From: Enterococcus haemoperoxidus ATCC BAA-382
GTDB lineage: Bacteria > Bacillota > Bacilli > Lactobacillales > Enterococcaceae
Direction of reading: 5' to 3'
Length of the DNA: 64,000 nt
Assembly (NCBI RefSeq): GCF_000407165.1
Contig: NZ_KE136480.1
Span: forward strand, 806,001-870,000
Position numbers and translations under genes: made by a program. Under the pieces are notes generated by a model. It was not told the DNA's origin, did no database searches, and worked only from the letters and a program-made list of their open reading frames with translations. Below, piece after piece: positions 52,248 through 61,980 of this stretch; position 1 is the first letter of the stretch; each line of letters opens with the position of its first letter.

Positions 52248-52466
52248 ATGAAAGTTGAAATTAAAGATTTAAAGAAAAGTTATGGTGATATAACTGTTTT
52301 AAAAGGAATTGATATGAATTTTGAAGATGGTATCGACTTATCTTTTAATACAGAAACAATTCTAACAGCTCAGCAGATGCTGATTTATCTATTCGCTTTT
52401 GCTGCAATTGCTCTAGTCTTTAATATCACATTTACTAAAGTAGTGAGTAAAGTTGAAACACAATAA
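52248..52466 (+). pseudogene. ABC transporter remnant: ATPase start fused to permease end
   Basis: A 72-codon frame. Residues 1-26 (KVEIKDLKKSYGDITVLKGI) are the N-terminus of an ABC ATPase, ending before the Walker A motif. From about residue 28 the sequence switches to a transmembrane segment and tail (QMLIYLFAFAAIALVF), like the last helix of an FtsX-type permease. An in-frame deletion that removed most of an ATPase-permease gene pair explains this. It cannot transport anything. The 52086-52247 gap shows nothing else. Confidence 0.7.
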
Positions 52467-52727
52467 ATATAAATTAAACAGATTAGAAGATAACGATATA
52501 CCAAGTGTAGTTGAATTGTTTAATCGAAACAATTCATACCAAGTCATAAAAGATGAAAAAGTGACAGTTGTAGATTTTCTATTGACTTGTGAGCTGAAAG
52601 AAATTTCTGATTTTTATGTAATGTTTTATTTTTAAGTTCAATTTTGGATGAACGTATATTTACAGAAGGTTCATATGATAATCATTATGTCACTGATAGA
52701 TTAGAACAATCATTATCGATCGTATAA
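52453..52727 (+). pseudogene. Probable acetyltransferase (GNAT-like) remnant
   Basis: A 60-codon frame begins inside the end of the ABC remnant and reads KLNRLEDNDIPSVVELFNRN, which looks like the start of a GNAT domain, but stops at 52635. In another frame, 52647-52727 reads DERIFTEGSYDNHYVTDRLE and then stops, like the end of such a protein. The acetyl-CoA-binding centre is missing. I read this as one gene broken by deletion and frameshift; family assignment is tentative. Confidence 0.45.
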
Positions 52728-52792
52728 ATATTTTAGTTAGCTATATCTTATGCAGTTAGCGTTATATTTTGATAGATACCTTAAGATATAGA

Positions 52793-52836
52793 AAAGTGTG
52801 TGGGAAAACTAGATTTTAGTTTTTTTCACACACTTT
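52793..52836 (+). terminator. Strong hairpin before ctsR
   Basis: Stem of about 16 bp, AAAGTGTGTG / CACACACTTT extended by GGAAAA/TTTTTT with a G-T pair, ending in TTTAAATTTT. It isolates ctsR from the remnants. Confidence 0.75.
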
Positions 52837-52953
52837 AAATTTTAATAAAAAAATAAATCGATATTTTTTGTTAAAGAACAATTTAATAGTCTAATATATT
52901 TATCTTTTCTTATCAAATTAGGCATTCTCCTTTATTAAACACTTGAAATTATG

Positions 52954-52979
52954 TATAATTAAGGTCAGTATTAGTCAAG
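52954..52979 (+). promoter_or_regulatory. ctsR promoter -10 with overlapping CtsR box
   Basis: TATAAT at 52954-52959 and, directly downstream, GGTCAGT-ATT-AGTCAAG (52963-52979), a recognisable but imperfect form of the CtsR operator (two GGTCAAA heptads three bases apart). This predicts autoregulation and heat induction of ctsR-clpC. The -35 region is weak. Confidence 0.7.
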
Positions 52980-52996
52980 GGAAAAGGATGAGAGTG

Positions 52997-53464
52997 ATGA
53001 GTAATCAAAATACTTCGGATTTAATAGAGGCATATTTAAAGAAGATTCTTGAAGAAAGCAGTAAGATTGAGATTCGCAGAGCTGAAATGGCTCATTTATT
53101 CAATTGTGTTCCCTCCCAGATTAATTATGTTATTAACACACGTTTTACAATTCAACGTGGCTATTCTGTTGAGAGTAAACGTGGTGGTGGCGGCTATATT
53201 AGGATCGCCAAAGTTCAGATTTCTGATAGTGATCAATTGCTAAAACAAATTGCCAAATTTACGGGGGATGGACTTTCAGAAAAAGACGCACTGATTTTTG
53301 TCCAAAAGTTATATGAAGAAGACGTGATTACCAAAAGAGAAGGTAATCTGATGTTGTCTGTTCTTGGAAAATCAGTTTTAGGTAAAGCTGGATCAAATGA
53401 AGATTATTTACGTGCTCAATTGATGCATTCATTTTTAGAACGTTTGAGTTACGAGGAGGAATGA
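52997..53464 (+). CDS. ctsR: Transcriptional repressor CtsR
   Basis: A 155-residue class III heat-shock repressor controlling clp genes. Winged helix with VPSQINYVINTRFT and the glycine-rich wing ESKRGGGGYIRI (about 60-71), which contacts operator DNA and senses heat. The frame runs upstream to 52943; the ATG at 52997 (MSNQNTSDLIEAYLK) matches the family start and has GG-rich SD sequence seven bases before it. clpC starts four bases after the stop. No mcsA/mcsB arginine-kinase genes intervene, unlike in Bacillus. Confidence 0.95.
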   Translation: MSNQNTSDLIEAYLKKILEESSKIEIRRAEMAHLFNCVPSQINYVINTRFTIQRGYSVESKRGGGGYIRIAKVQISDSDQLLKQIAKFTGDGLSEKDALIFVQKLYEEDVITKREGNLMLSVLGKSVLGKAGSNEDYLRAQLMHSFLERLSYEEE

Positions 53465-53468
53465 TAGT

Positions 53469-55958
53469 ATGGATGAATTATTTACAGAAAGTGCCAAGGC
53501 GGTATTAGCTATTGCACAAGAAGAAGCAAAATATTTTAGGCATCAATCTGTGGGCTCAGAACATTTGTTGTTGGCGTTAGTTTTAGAGCCAAATGGAATT
53601 GCCGGGAAGTCATTACGTCAGTTGAACGCAGATAAAAACGATATTCGTGAAGAAATCGAACATTTAACTGGCTATGGGACCGTGAAAGGATATCCTAAAG
53701 GTGCTTATTTACCGTATTCTCCTCGTGCAAAACAAATTTTTGCTTATGCAGGCGATGAAGCGAAGCGTTTGGGTGCACCAAATATCGGAACGGAACATAT
53801 TTTGCTAGGTTTATTAAGAGATGAAGATATCTTGGCTTCACGCATTTTATTGAATTTAGGTTTAAGTTTATCTAAAATGCGTCAGCTATTAATGAAGAAA
53901 ATAGGTATTACTGATCCGCAAATGAGTGGGAATGTAGGACGCCGGCGCAATAATCAAGCTCAAAAAGCTGCGCCAAAAGGAACACCAACCTTGGATTCAT
54001 TAGCGCGGGATTTAACGAAATTAGCACGTGAAAATGATTTAGATCCTGTTGTTGGACGTTCACAAGAGGTTAGACGTTTAATTCAAATTCTAAGTCGCCG
54101 TACAAAGAATAATCCTGTTTTAGTTGGCGAACCTGGTGTCGGTAAGACTGCGATTGCTGAAGGACTAGCACAAAAAATTGTGAATGGTGAAGTTCCTGAA
54201 GATATGCTGGAAAAACGTTTGATGATGTTGGACATGGGTGCTTTAGTTGCCGGTACTAAGTATCGTGGTGAATTTGAAGATCGACTAAAAAAAGTAATCG
54301 ATGAAATTTATCAAGATGGCGAAGTGATTTTGTTTATCGATGAATTGCATACCTTAATCGGTGCAGGTGGTGCTGAAGGTGCGATCGATGCATCAAATAT
54401 TTTAAAACCAGCACTTGCAAGAGGAGAATTGCAAACGATCGGCGCAACAACACTAGATGAATACCAAAAATATATCGAAAAAGATTCAGCTTTGGAACGT
54501 CGTTTTGCTCGAGTACAAGTTGATGAACCAACACCGGAAGAAGCAGAAGAGATTTTAAAAGGTTTGCGTTCTCGCTATGAAGAACATCATGGTGTAGAAA
54601 TCACAGATGACGCCTTACATGCGGCGGTTCAATTATCTGTACGCTACATTAATTCTCGCCAATTACCAGACAAAGCAATTGATCTGATGGATGAGTCATC
54701 AGCTAAAGTTCGTTTAGATTTGGCAGATGAACCTTCTGAAATCAATAATTTGCGCGTGGACATTGCTCGTTTAGTTCAAGAAAAAGAAGAAGCGATTCAG
54801 TCACAGTCTTTTGAAAGTGCAGCCAGACTACGCCAAAAAGAGAAAAAATTAGCCCGTAAATTAGAAAACATTCTACTATTAGAACAAAAAGAAGCTTCTG
54901 GTTATGCTAACCAAGTGACAGAGCAAGATGTTGCGAATGTTGTTTCACAATGGACAGGCGTGCCGTTACAACAGTTAGAGAAAAAAGAAAGTGAACGTTT
55001 ACTTGAATTAGAAAGTATTTTACATCATCGAGTAGTCGGTCAGGATGAAGCTGTCCAAGCTGTGTCACGTGCAATCCGTCGAGCTCGCAGTGGGTTAAAA
55101 GATCCAGATAGACCAATTGGTTCATTTATGTTCTTAGGCCCAACAGGAGTGGGTAAAACAGAGCTTGCCAAAGCGTTAGCTGAAACGATGTTCGGTAGTG
55201 AAGATGCCCTTGTTCGAGTGGATATGTCTGAATTTATGGAGAAATACAGTACTAGTCGTTTGATCGGTTCTCCTCCAGGTTATGTGGGTTATGAAGAAGG
55301 CGGTCAGTTAACTGAAAAAATCCGTCAAAAACCTTATTCTGTCATTTTATTGGATGAAGTAGAAAAAGCGCATCCAGATGTCTTCAATATTCTCTTACAA
55401 GTATTAGATGATGGTCATTTGACCGATTCTAAAGGACGTAAAGTTGATTTTAGAAATACGATTTTGATCATGACATCAAATATTGGGGCAACAGCGATTC
55501 GTGAAGAAAAAAATGTCGGTTTCAACGTTAAAGACCTGACAAAAGATTATGATGCGATGCAAAAACGAATCATGGAAGAATTGAAAAAAGCGTTCCGTCC
55601 AGAGTTCTTGAACCGTGTGGATGAGACAGTTGTCTTCCGTTCATTGGATCAAGAAGAAATCCATGAAATCGTGAAAATTATGAGCAAATCCATCATTAAG
55701 CGTTTGAGAGAGCAAGATGTCAATGTGAAGATCACAGCAGCTGCCATCGAAGTGATTGGAAAAGTCGGCTTTGATCCAGAATATGGCGCACGGCCGATTA
55801 GACGAGCTTTACAAAAAGAGGTTGAGGATCGTTTAAGTGAGGCATTACTTTCCGGTCAAATCCATTTAGGTGATAAAGTAACGGTTGGTGCAAGTAAAGG
55901 CAAGATAACATTGAATGTTAAATCACCTAAACCTAAACAAGTATTACAAACAATTTAA
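53469..55958 (+). CDS. clpC: ATP-dependent Clp protease ATPase subunit ClpC
   Basis: An 829-residue AAA+ unfoldase partnering ClpP. N-terminal Clp repeat domain (about 1-145), first AAA module with GEPGVGKT (about 221), the ClpC-type middle domain with a UVR-like [15 protein letters not shown] (about 440), a second AAA module with GPTGVGKT (about 558), and a C-terminal D2-small domain. It degrades misfolded and regulatory proteins. Coupled to ctsR. Confidence 0.97.
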   Translation: MDELFTESAKAVLAIAQEEAKYFRHQSVGSEHLLLALVLEPNGIAGKSLRQLNADKNDIREEIEHLTGYGTVKGYPKGAYLPYSPRAKQIFAYAGDEAKRLGAPNIGTEHILLGLLRDEDILASRILLNLGLSLSKMRQLLMKKIGITDPQMSGNVGRRRNNQAQKAAPKGTPTLDSLARDLTKLARENDLDPVVGRSQEVRRLIQILSRRTKNNPVLVGEPGVGKTAIAEGLAQKIVNGEVPEDMLEKRLMMLDMGALVAGTKYRGEFEDRLKKVIDEIYQDGEVILFIDELHTLIGAGGAEGAIDASNILKPALARGELQTIGATTLDEYQKYIEKDSALERRFARVQVDEPTPEEAEEILKGLRSRYEEHHGVEITDDALHAAVQLSVRYINSRQLPDKAIDLMDESSAKVRLDLADEPSEINNLRVDIARLVQEKEEAIQSQSFESAARLRQKEKKLARKLENILLLEQKEASGYANQVTEQDVANVVSQWTGVPLQQLEKKESERLLELESILHHRVVGQDEAVQAVSRAIRRARSGLKDPDRPIGSFMFLGPTGVGKTELAKALAETMFGSEDALVRVDMSEFMEKYSTSRLIGSPPGYVGYEEGGQLTEKIRQKPYSVILLDEVEKAHPDVFNILLQVLDDGHLTDSKGRKVDFRNTILIMTSNIGATAIREEKNVGFNVKDLTKDYDAMQKRIMEELKKAFRPEFLNRVDETVVFRSLDQEEIHEIVKIMSKSIIKRLREQDVNVKITAAAIEVIGKVGFDPEYGARPIRRALQKEVEDRLSEALLSGQIHLGDKVTVGASKGKITLNVKSPKPKQVLQTI

Positions 55959-55977
55959 TCAAAAAAATCAATAATTC

Positions 55978-56007
55978 GCTGTGCAAAACGAATCTGTTTT
56001 GTACAGC
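55978..56007 (+). terminator. Terminator of ctsR-clpC
   Basis: Twelve-bp stem GCTGTGCAAAAC / GTTTTGTACAGC with one G-U, 6-base loop, then TTTTTTTC. Confidence 0.88.
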
Positions 56008-56213
56008 TTTTTTTCTTCATAAAAAAGAGAATGACGAATTAATTTTTATGAAAAATGAGCGTTAAAATAAAGAGATTCTATTGGAAAGTTTGTGAACCTG
56101 TGCTACTATAAAACAGTTGTCAGAAGAACGTTTGGAAAAGATAATAGCATTGTTTTTAATGGATCTTGTTGGAGACTGAACAAGCTCATTCAGCTTTTAA
56201 AGGAGGATACAAA

Positions 56214-57134
56214 ATGATTGAACTTATTGCGACTGCTGAGTCGATTGAACAAGCAGAGGCTTTGTTAGCAGTAGGGGTAAACACGTTATACATTGGAGAA
56301 GAGCTGTTCGGGTTACGCTTGCCGACGTCATTTTCTCGTGAGGAACAGCGGACTATTACTGAAAAAGCACACGAAGTCGGTAAAAAAGTAACGGTTGCAT
56401 TGAATGGCATTATGCATCCTGAAAAAATGAAGAAGGTTCCGGAATATTTGGCATTTTTGCAGGAGATCAAAGTAGACCAAGTAACAGTTGGGGATCCAGG
56501 TGTTGTATTTGTGATGCAGCGTGATGGCATTGATATCCCATATATTTACGATGGCGAAACCTTAGTGACTAGCTCTCGCCAAATCAATTTTTGGGCGAAA
56601 CGTGGAGCAACTGGTGCAGTATTGGCACGTGAAGTTCCTTTTGAAGAAATGAAAGCGATGAAGGATAACTTGATGGTTCCAGCTGAAGTTCTAGTGTATG
56701 GTGCTACATGCATCCACCAATCAAAACGACCATTGCTGCAAAACTACTATAATTTTACTAAAAATGATGAAACAGCTGGCAAAGAACGTGGTTTGTTTAT
56801 ATCAGAACCTAAAAAAGAAGAGACACACTATTCAATTTATGAAGACAGTCACGGTACGCATATTTTTGCAGATAATGATGTGAATTTAATTGGTGAACTG
56901 GACAAGCTTCATGAACATAATTACACAAAATGGAAACTTGATGGGATTTACGCGCCAGGGGAGAACTTTGTAAAAGTAGCTAAACAATTCGTAGATGCAA
57001 AAGAAAAACTCGAATCAGGTCTTTGGTCACATGCTGAGGCACAAAAAGCAATTGATGAAATCGAAGCTTTGCATCCAGAAAATCGTGGTTTAGACATTGG
57101 ATTTTTTGATTTAGATCCAGACGAGATAAAATAA
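56214..57134 (+). CDS. trhP1: U32 family protein, tRNA hydroxylation protein TrhP1 (YrrN-like)
   Basis: A 306-residue U32-family protein. The pair layout and lengths match B. subtilis YrrN-YrrO, now TrhP1-TrhP2, which form the prephenate-dependent route to 5-hydroxyuridine at tRNA wobble position 34. The start ELIATAESIEQAEALLAVGV and the core VYGATCIHQSKRPLLQNYYN are typical of the shorter partner. The ATG at 56214 behind AAAGGAGG is used rather than 56166. It is 13 bases from the partner gene. Confidence 0.85.
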   Translation: MIELIATAESIEQAEALLAVGVNTLYIGEELFGLRLPTSFSREEQRTITEKAHEVGKKVTVALNGIMHPEKMKKVPEYLAFLQEIKVDQVTVGDPGVVFVMQRDGIDIPYIYDGETLVTSSRQINFWAKRGATGAVLAREVPFEEMKAMKDNLMVPAEVLVYGATCIHQSKRPLLQNYYNFTKNDETAGKERGLFISEPKKEETHYSIYEDSHGTHIFADNDVNLIGELDKLHEHNYTKWKLDGIYAPGENFVKVAKQFVDAKEKLESGLWSHAEAQKAIDEIEALHPENRGLDIGFFDLDPDEIK

Positions 57135-57147
57135 GGAGAAAAAACAC

Positions 57148-58389
57148 ATGACAAAAGAACGAACACTGAAGCGTCCTGAGGTCTTAGCACCAGCAGGGAC
57201 GCTAGAAAAACTAAAAACAGCAATTCATTACGGAGCAGACGCAGTATACATTGGCGGAAATGCTTATGGTTTACGTAGTCGTGCAGGCAATTTCACAAAA
57301 GAAGATATGATCGAAGGTGTAGCCTTCGCTAAAGAACACGGGGCTAAAGTTTATGTAGCAGCAAATATGGTCACGCATGAAGGGAATCAAGAAGGCGCAG
57401 GGGACTTTTTCAGAGAAATCCGCGATGTTGGTATTTCTGCAGTAATCGTTTCTGATCCGGCTTTGATTGAAATTTGTGCAGCAGAAGCGCCTGGTTTACC
57501 GATTCATTTGTCTACACAAGCTTCAGCTACCAATTATGAAACATTGGAATTCTGGAAAAACGAAGGGCTAGAACGTGTTGTTTTAGCACGTGAAGTATCA
57601 ATGGATGAAGTAGCCGAAATTCGTAAAAATACGGATGTTGAGATCGAAGCGTTTATTCATGGCGCAATGTGTATATCGTATTCAGGTAGATGTACGCTGT
57701 CTAATCATATGTCTATGCGTGATGCTAACCGAGGCGGCTGTTCTCAATCTTGCCGTTGGAAATATGAGCTTTATGATATGCCTTTTGGCGGTGAACGTAC
57801 AAGTTTGACTAATAAAGGTGAAGTCGAAGAAGAATTTTCAATGAGTGCGGTGGATATGGCGATGATCCAACATATTCCTGAATTAATTCAAAACGGTGTT
57901 GATAGTTTTAAAATAGAAGGACGCATGAAATCAATTCACTACGTTTCAACTGTGGCGAATGTATATAAAAAAGCTGTCGATACGTATATGGAAGATCCTG
58001 AAAATTATGAATGCAAACAAGAATGGATCGATGAACTCTGGAAAGTTGCGCAAAGAGAACTTTCAACGGGTTTTTATTATCATGTACCGACAGATGAAGA
58101 ACAACTATTTGGAGAGCGTCGCAAGATTCCTCAATATAAATTTATTGGGGAAGTTATGGCTTATGATCCTGAGGCAAAAGTCGCAACGATTCGTCAAAGA
58201 AACCATTTTAGTGTAGGCGATGAAATTGAATTTTATGGTCCTGGGTTCAATCACTTCCATCAAACAGTAGAAGTTATGTATAATGAAGATGGCGAGTCGA
58301 TCGATCGGGCACCAAATCCAATGATGATTTTAACGATGCCGGTTGAAGAACCAGTAGCGGTTGGTGATATGATTCGTAAGAAGAAATAA
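57148..58389 (+). CDS. trhP2: U32 family protein, tRNA hydroxylation protein TrhP2 (YrrO-like)
   Basis: A 413-residue U32 protein. It carries the family signature EAFIHGAMCISYSGRCTLSN (about 169-188) and further cysteines in RGGCSQSCRW, expected to bind an iron-sulfur cluster. The C-terminal barrel (about 330-410) is typical of the longer U32 type. Likely role: hydroxylation of U34 with TrhP1. Older annotation as a collagenase-like peptidase is probably wrong for this clade. Cotranscribed with trhP1. Confidence 0.87.
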   Translation: MTKERTLKRPEVLAPAGTLEKLKTAIHYGADAVYIGGNAYGLRSRAGNFTKEDMIEGVAFAKEHGAKVYVAANMVTHEGNQEGAGDFFREIRDVGISAVIVSDPALIEICAAEAPGLPIHLSTQASATNYETLEFWKNEGLERVVLAREVSMDEVAEIRKNTDVEIEAFIHGAMCISYSGRCTLSNHMSMRDANRGGCSQSCRWKYELYDMPFGGERTSLTNKGEVEEEFSMSAVDMAMIQHIPELIQNGVDSFKIEGRMKSIHYVSTVANVYKKAVDTYMEDPENYECKQEWIDELWKVAQRELSTGFYYHVPTDEEQLFGERRKIPQYKFIGEVMAYDPEAKVATIRQRNHFSVGDEIEFYGPGFNHFHQTVEVMYNEDGESIDRAPNPMMILTMPVEEPVAVGDMIRKKK

Positions 58390-58455
58390 ATAATTTGAGT
58401 GAGGGATTGGCTTTTAATAGCTTATCCCTTTCATTGCAGAAAGGATAAGTGAATA

Positions 58456-59808
58456 ATGGTAAAACAATATGATTACATCGTAATCGGTGGCGGTAGTGGT
58501 GGAATTGCTTCTGCCAATCGTGCAGGGATGCATGGGGCCAGCGTTTTATTGATTGAAGCCGCAGATATTGGCGGAACGTGTGTCAATGTTGGGTGTGTGC
58601 CTAAAAAAGTAATGTGGCAAGCAAGTTCGATGATGGAAATGATGAGACGAGATACACAAGGATACGGATTTGACGTGGATGTAAAAGACTTCAGTTTTAA
58701 AAAACTTGTTCAAAATCGTGAAGCATATATCAATAATTTACATGCAGCGTATCATCGCGGATTAGATAGTAACAAAGTAGACGTTTTATCTGAGTATGCA
58801 ACGTTTGTGGATGATCATACGATTGAAGCAGGTGGAGAAATGTATACAGCTCCTCATATTTTGATTGCTACTGGCGGACGTCCTAAAAAATTGGGCATTC
58901 CTGGTGAAGAATATGCAATAGATTCTAATGGCTTTTTTGCTTTAGAAGAGCTACCGAAACGAGTCGTATTTATTGGCGCAGGTTATATAGCAGCTGAACT
59001 TGCTGGAACACTTCACGGATTAGGTGCTGAAACACATTGGGCATTTCGTAAAGAGCGTCCGTTGCGAGAATTCGATGAAATGCTTTCTGAAAAAGTGGTT
59101 GAGCATTATAGCGAAGATGGTATGCATATTTATCCTCACTCAACTCCTCGTTCGATTGAGAAGTTTGAATCTGGAGAATTGATGATCACTTTTGAAAACG
59201 GGACTAAAATTATAGCTGACAGTATCGTATTCGGAACGGGTCGCCAACCAAACACGGATACTTTAGGTTTAGAAAATACTCATATTGAACTAACAGATAA
59301 AGGTTATGTAAAAGTCGACAAATTTCAAAATACAACACAATCTGGTGTGTATGCTGTTGGAGATGTGATTGGTAAAATCGATTTAACACCTGTTGCTATC
59401 GCAGCAGGGAGAAGACTTTCAGAACGTTTATTTAATGGAAAAGAACACGAATATTTAGACTATGAAACAATTCCGACGGTTGTCTTTACTCATCCGCCAG
59501 TTGCTACGGTTGGTCTAACTGAAAAAGAAGCAGAAGAAAAATACGGTGACGAGAATATCAAGATCTACCAATCAACGTTTACTCCAATGTATTTTGCACT
59601 AGGAGAGTACCGCCAAAAATGCGATATGAAATTAGTGTGTGTTGGCGAAGAGGAAAAAATTGTTGGACTACATGGTATTGGTCTTGGCGTTGATGAGATG
59701 TTGCAAGGCTTTGCAGTCGCTGTTAAAATGGGTGCTACGAAGAAGGATTTCGATAATACGGTAGCGATTCATCCGACAGGTTCTGAAGAATTTGTGACGA
59801 TGAGATAA
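58456..59808 (+). CDS. gor: Glutathione-disulfide reductase
   Basis: A 450-residue FAD flavoprotein reducing GSSG with NADPH. FAD motif GGGSGG (about 11-16), redox-active disulfide [13 protein letters not shown] (about 38-50), a second Rossmann fold with GAGYIAAE (NADP side, with Arg-rich [10 protein letters not shown]) and the C-terminal catalytic HPTGSEEF. E. faecalis-group species make glutathione with GshF. SD GAAAGGATAAG. Monocistronic. Confidence 0.93.
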   Translation: MVKQYDYIVIGGGSGGIASANRAGMHGASVLLIEAADIGGTCVNVGCVPKKVMWQASSMMEMMRRDTQGYGFDVDVKDFSFKKLVQNREAYINNLHAAYHRGLDSNKVDVLSEYATFVDDHTIEAGGEMYTAPHILIATGGRPKKLGIPGEEYAIDSNGFFALEELPKRVVFIGAGYIAAELAGTLHGLGAETHWAFRKERPLREFDEMLSEKVVEHYSEDGMHIYPHSTPRSIEKFESGELMITFENGTKIIADSIVFGTGRQPNTDTLGLENTHIELTDKGYVKVDKFQNTTQSGVYAVGDVIGKIDLTPVAIAAGRRLSERLFNGKEHEYLDYETIPTVVFTHPPVATVGLTEKEAEEKYGDENIKIYQSTFTPMYFALGEYRQKCDMKLVCVGEEEKIVGLHGIGLGVDEMLQGFAVAVKMGATKKDFDNTVAIHPTGSEEFVTMR

Positions 59809-59848
59809 AAAATAAGGATAAAACGGCTGACGTTTTATCCTTATTTTT
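59808..59848. terminator. Bidirectional terminator between gor and dmkB
   Basis: Perfect 18-bp stem AAAAATAAGGATAAAACG and its complement, with the 5-base loop GCTGA. The stop codons of both convergent genes touch it. Confidence 0.9.
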
Positions 59849-60833
59849 AATTTGTTCGTGCAAGAATCGCCTGTGTGATTGTTAACAATTCATTTTTAGC
59901 ATCAGTAGATGTTTCAGGTAATTTATTAATCCCTTTTAATGCTTGTTGTGTATATTTTTCTGCCAGTTTCTGTGCTTTAGCAACACCGCCAAATGAATGG
60001 ACGAGTTCGTAGATTTTATTTGTTTCAGAATCAGTTAGTTCTTCTCCTTTTTCAAGGTAAGGAAGTAACATTTCACGACCGTCTTCTAAAGCATATAAAA
60101 GTGGCAGTGAATAAATCCCTTGACGGACATCTTCTAGAACAGGTTTACCGATTTGTTCAGGACTTTGTGTATAATCTAAAACATCATCAATGATTTGAAA
60201 AGCAATCCCAATATTTTCCCCGATTTTTCCGCAATTTTTAGCAAATCGATCTGATGTTCCACTTTCATAGGCACCCACAAAGCAGCTTAATGAAAAAAGT
60301 TCTGCAGTTTTACCAGAAATATTTTCAAGGTACTGATCGATCGTCATGCCAAGATTATAGCGATTGTCCATTTGGCCCAATTCGCCACTCAATATTTTTT
60401 CCATGCTTCTGGAGTTCAGCTGGATACTCTTTAAAGAAGAGGAGTAATCAGCTAATAATTTAAAACAGCTGACAAATAAATAATCGCCGGCGTAAACCGC
60501 CGTGCTATTGCCGAATTGAGATCGTATAGTTGGTAAGCCGCGTCTGATATCTGCATCATCTACGATATCATCGTGGATCAGGGTTGCAGTGTGAAGTAAC
60601 TCGATAGCCGCTGCCAAGGCAACAGCTTTTTTTCCTTCTCTTTTTTCACCAAATTGTGAAAATAAAAGTTGATAGGCTGGTCGCAACAATTTACCACCAG
60701 AATGGATCATAGACATGACCGCATTTTCGACCTCTTTGTTTTTTAAATTAACACTATTTTCCATTAGCTTTAGTGTGCTGTTTAAATCTTTTGCTAGTTC
60801 AGGATATTTTTTCCACATTGGATGAATGTTCAT
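59847..60833 (-). CDS. dmkB: Polyprenyl (heptaprenyl) diphosphate synthase, DmkB-like
   Basis: A 328-residue trans-isoprenyl diphosphate synthase making the quinone tail. First Asp-rich motif DDIVDDADIRRG (about 91-102) and second motif IIDDVLDYT (about 218-226). In Listeria the dmkB gene of the extracellular electron transfer locus encodes this enzyme for a dedicated demethylmenaquinone pool. The gene follows eetB after 39 bases here, supporting the same role. It could also serve the general quinone pathway (HepT). Confidence 0.85.
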   Translation of the reverse strand: MNIHPMWKKYPELAKDLNSTLKLMENSVNLKNKEVENAVMSMIHSGGKLLRPAYQLLFSQFGEKREGKKAVALAAAIELLHTATLIHDDIVDDADIRRGLPTIRSQFGNSTAVYAGDYLFVSCFKLLADYSSSLKSIQLNSRSMEKILSGELGQMDNRYNLGMTIDQYLENISGKTAELFSLSCFVGAYESGTSDRFAKNCGKIGENIGIAFQIIDDVLDYTQSPEQIGKPVLEDVRQGIYSLPLLYALEDGREMLLPYLEKGEELTDSETNKIYELVHSFGGVAKAQKLAEKYTQQALKGINKLPETSTDAKNELLTITQAILARTN

Positions 60834-60872
60834 AAAATGACTCCTTTGATTGTACTCGATCAGACTAAGATG

Positions 60873-61433
60873 TTACTGGAAATATTGACTCCATTTATGT
60901 TTGGTTGTTGATTCATAGTTTAACTGGAATTGCCGTAGTGTTTGAACATGGCGTAGCAAGTAGTTAGCCGCAATTCCTATCGCAATGCCAGATAATAAGC
61001 CGATAAACGAAAGAAATGGGAGATATAGCATAGGAGCCCACGATTGAGCAAAGAAACAAGTGGTCAATAATTGCCCAACGTTATGCAAAAAGCCACCAGC
61101 TGCACTGATTCCAATAATACTGACACGTTTTGGTCCTAGCTGCATGATGATGAGCATACCTAAATAACTAAGTAACGCACCACTAGCACTGTAAAAGAAG
61201 GTAGAAATCGTTCCTCCAAGTAAAGTAGTTAAAATCAAACGCATACAGACTAAAAAGAAACTGTCCCTTTTTCTCATGGTAAAAATGGCAATAATTGTAA
61301 TCAAGTTAGCCAATCCTAATTTTGCACCTGGAGCAAAAGCAAAGGGATATGGAATCATGTTTTCAATTAAGCCAATGATCACACCTTGGGCAACTAACAT
61401 GGAAATATAGATGTTTTTTTGTAATTTGCTCAT
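60873..61433 (-). CDS. eetB: EetB-like membrane protein (Gx transporter / Hpre_diP_synt_I family)
   Basis: A 186-residue protein with five to six membrane segments, in the family once called heptaprenyl diphosphate synthase component I. The signature YPFAFAPGAKLGLANLITI (about 29-47) is clear. In Listeria EetB is required with EetA for electron transfer to outside flavoproteins, possibly in flavin handling. It starts 16 bases after eetA. The name relies on memory of that locus. Confidence 0.78.
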   Translation of the reverse strand: MSKLQKNIYISMLVAQGVIIGLIENMIPYPFAFAPGAKLGLANLITIIAIFTMRKRDSFFLVCMRLILTTLLGGTISTFFYSASGALLSYLGMLIIMQLGPKRVSIIGISAAGGFLHNVGQLLTTCFFAQSWAPMLYLPFLSFIGLLSGIAIGIAANYLLRHVQTLRQFQLNYESTTKHKWSQYFQ

Positions 61434-61449
61434 AATATACTGGCAACGT

Positions 61450-61872
61450 TTAGTAAATCAAACTGCCATCCTCACTCCCGTCAGAAGCTTCAACTGTGAT
61501 GAATAGATTATGTGGTAAACAAGCAATCGGTGTTTCTCCTGCTTTGGATATCCATCCTCGTTGTACGCAAATTTGATCTCCGCAGTTAGTTTCAACCATA
61601 CGGATTCTGTCTCCACTGACTTCGATTAAGTTGTAATCGCCATCAGCTGCTTCATATTTGTATGTATAAGTTGGGCCATCTTCTTTTAGCTCAAAAACTT
61701 TGATGACTTCACCATCTACTTTCAAGACGGCTTGTTTTGCTGCATCGTCTTGGGCGGTATTTTGTATGCCAAAAACAACAAGGGGCAAGAAAGAACTGAT
61801 CGTTAAAAGTAAAATAATAACAATATCCCACGGACGTATATAACTTTTTTGAATAAATTCTTTAAAATTCAA
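61450..61872 (-). CDS. eetA: EetA-like NusG domain II membrane/secreted protein
   Basis: A 140-residue protein: cytoplasmic N-terminus, one membrane helix (about 17-38), then an extracellular NusG domain II-like fold with CGDQICVQRGWIS and IACLPHNLFI, whose cysteines may form a disulfide. I place the start at the TTG at 61872, which has AAAGGAGAGG correctly spaced. An upstream in-frame ATG at 61917 has no SD and overlaps a likely -10 region. In Listeria and E. faecalis EetA acts in extracellular electron transfer. Confidence 0.8.
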   Translation of the reverse strand: MNFKEFIQKSYIRPWDIVIILLLTISSFLPLVVFGIQNTAQDDAAKQAVLKVDGEVIKVFELKEDGPTYTYKYEAADGDYNLIEVSGDRIRMVETNCGDQICVQRGWISKAGETPIACLPHNLFITVEASDGSEDGSLIY

Positions 61873-61930
61873 CTCTTTCCTCTCCTTTGTAGTTTTTAGT
61901 TGAATATATTCTATCATAATGAGAAAAGAA

Positions 61931-61954
61931 AGTTCTAGGAGTAAACCTAGAACT
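61931..61954 (-). terminator. Terminator or attenuator after ndh
   Basis: Nine-bp stem AGTTCTAGG / CCTAGAACT with a 6-base loop, followed on the minus strand by TTCTTTTCTC. The U tract is broken, so some read-through into eetA-eetB-dmkB is likely. Confidence 0.6.
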
Positions 61955-61980
61955 CTCTTAGATTTTTGCTATAAAAGTAA

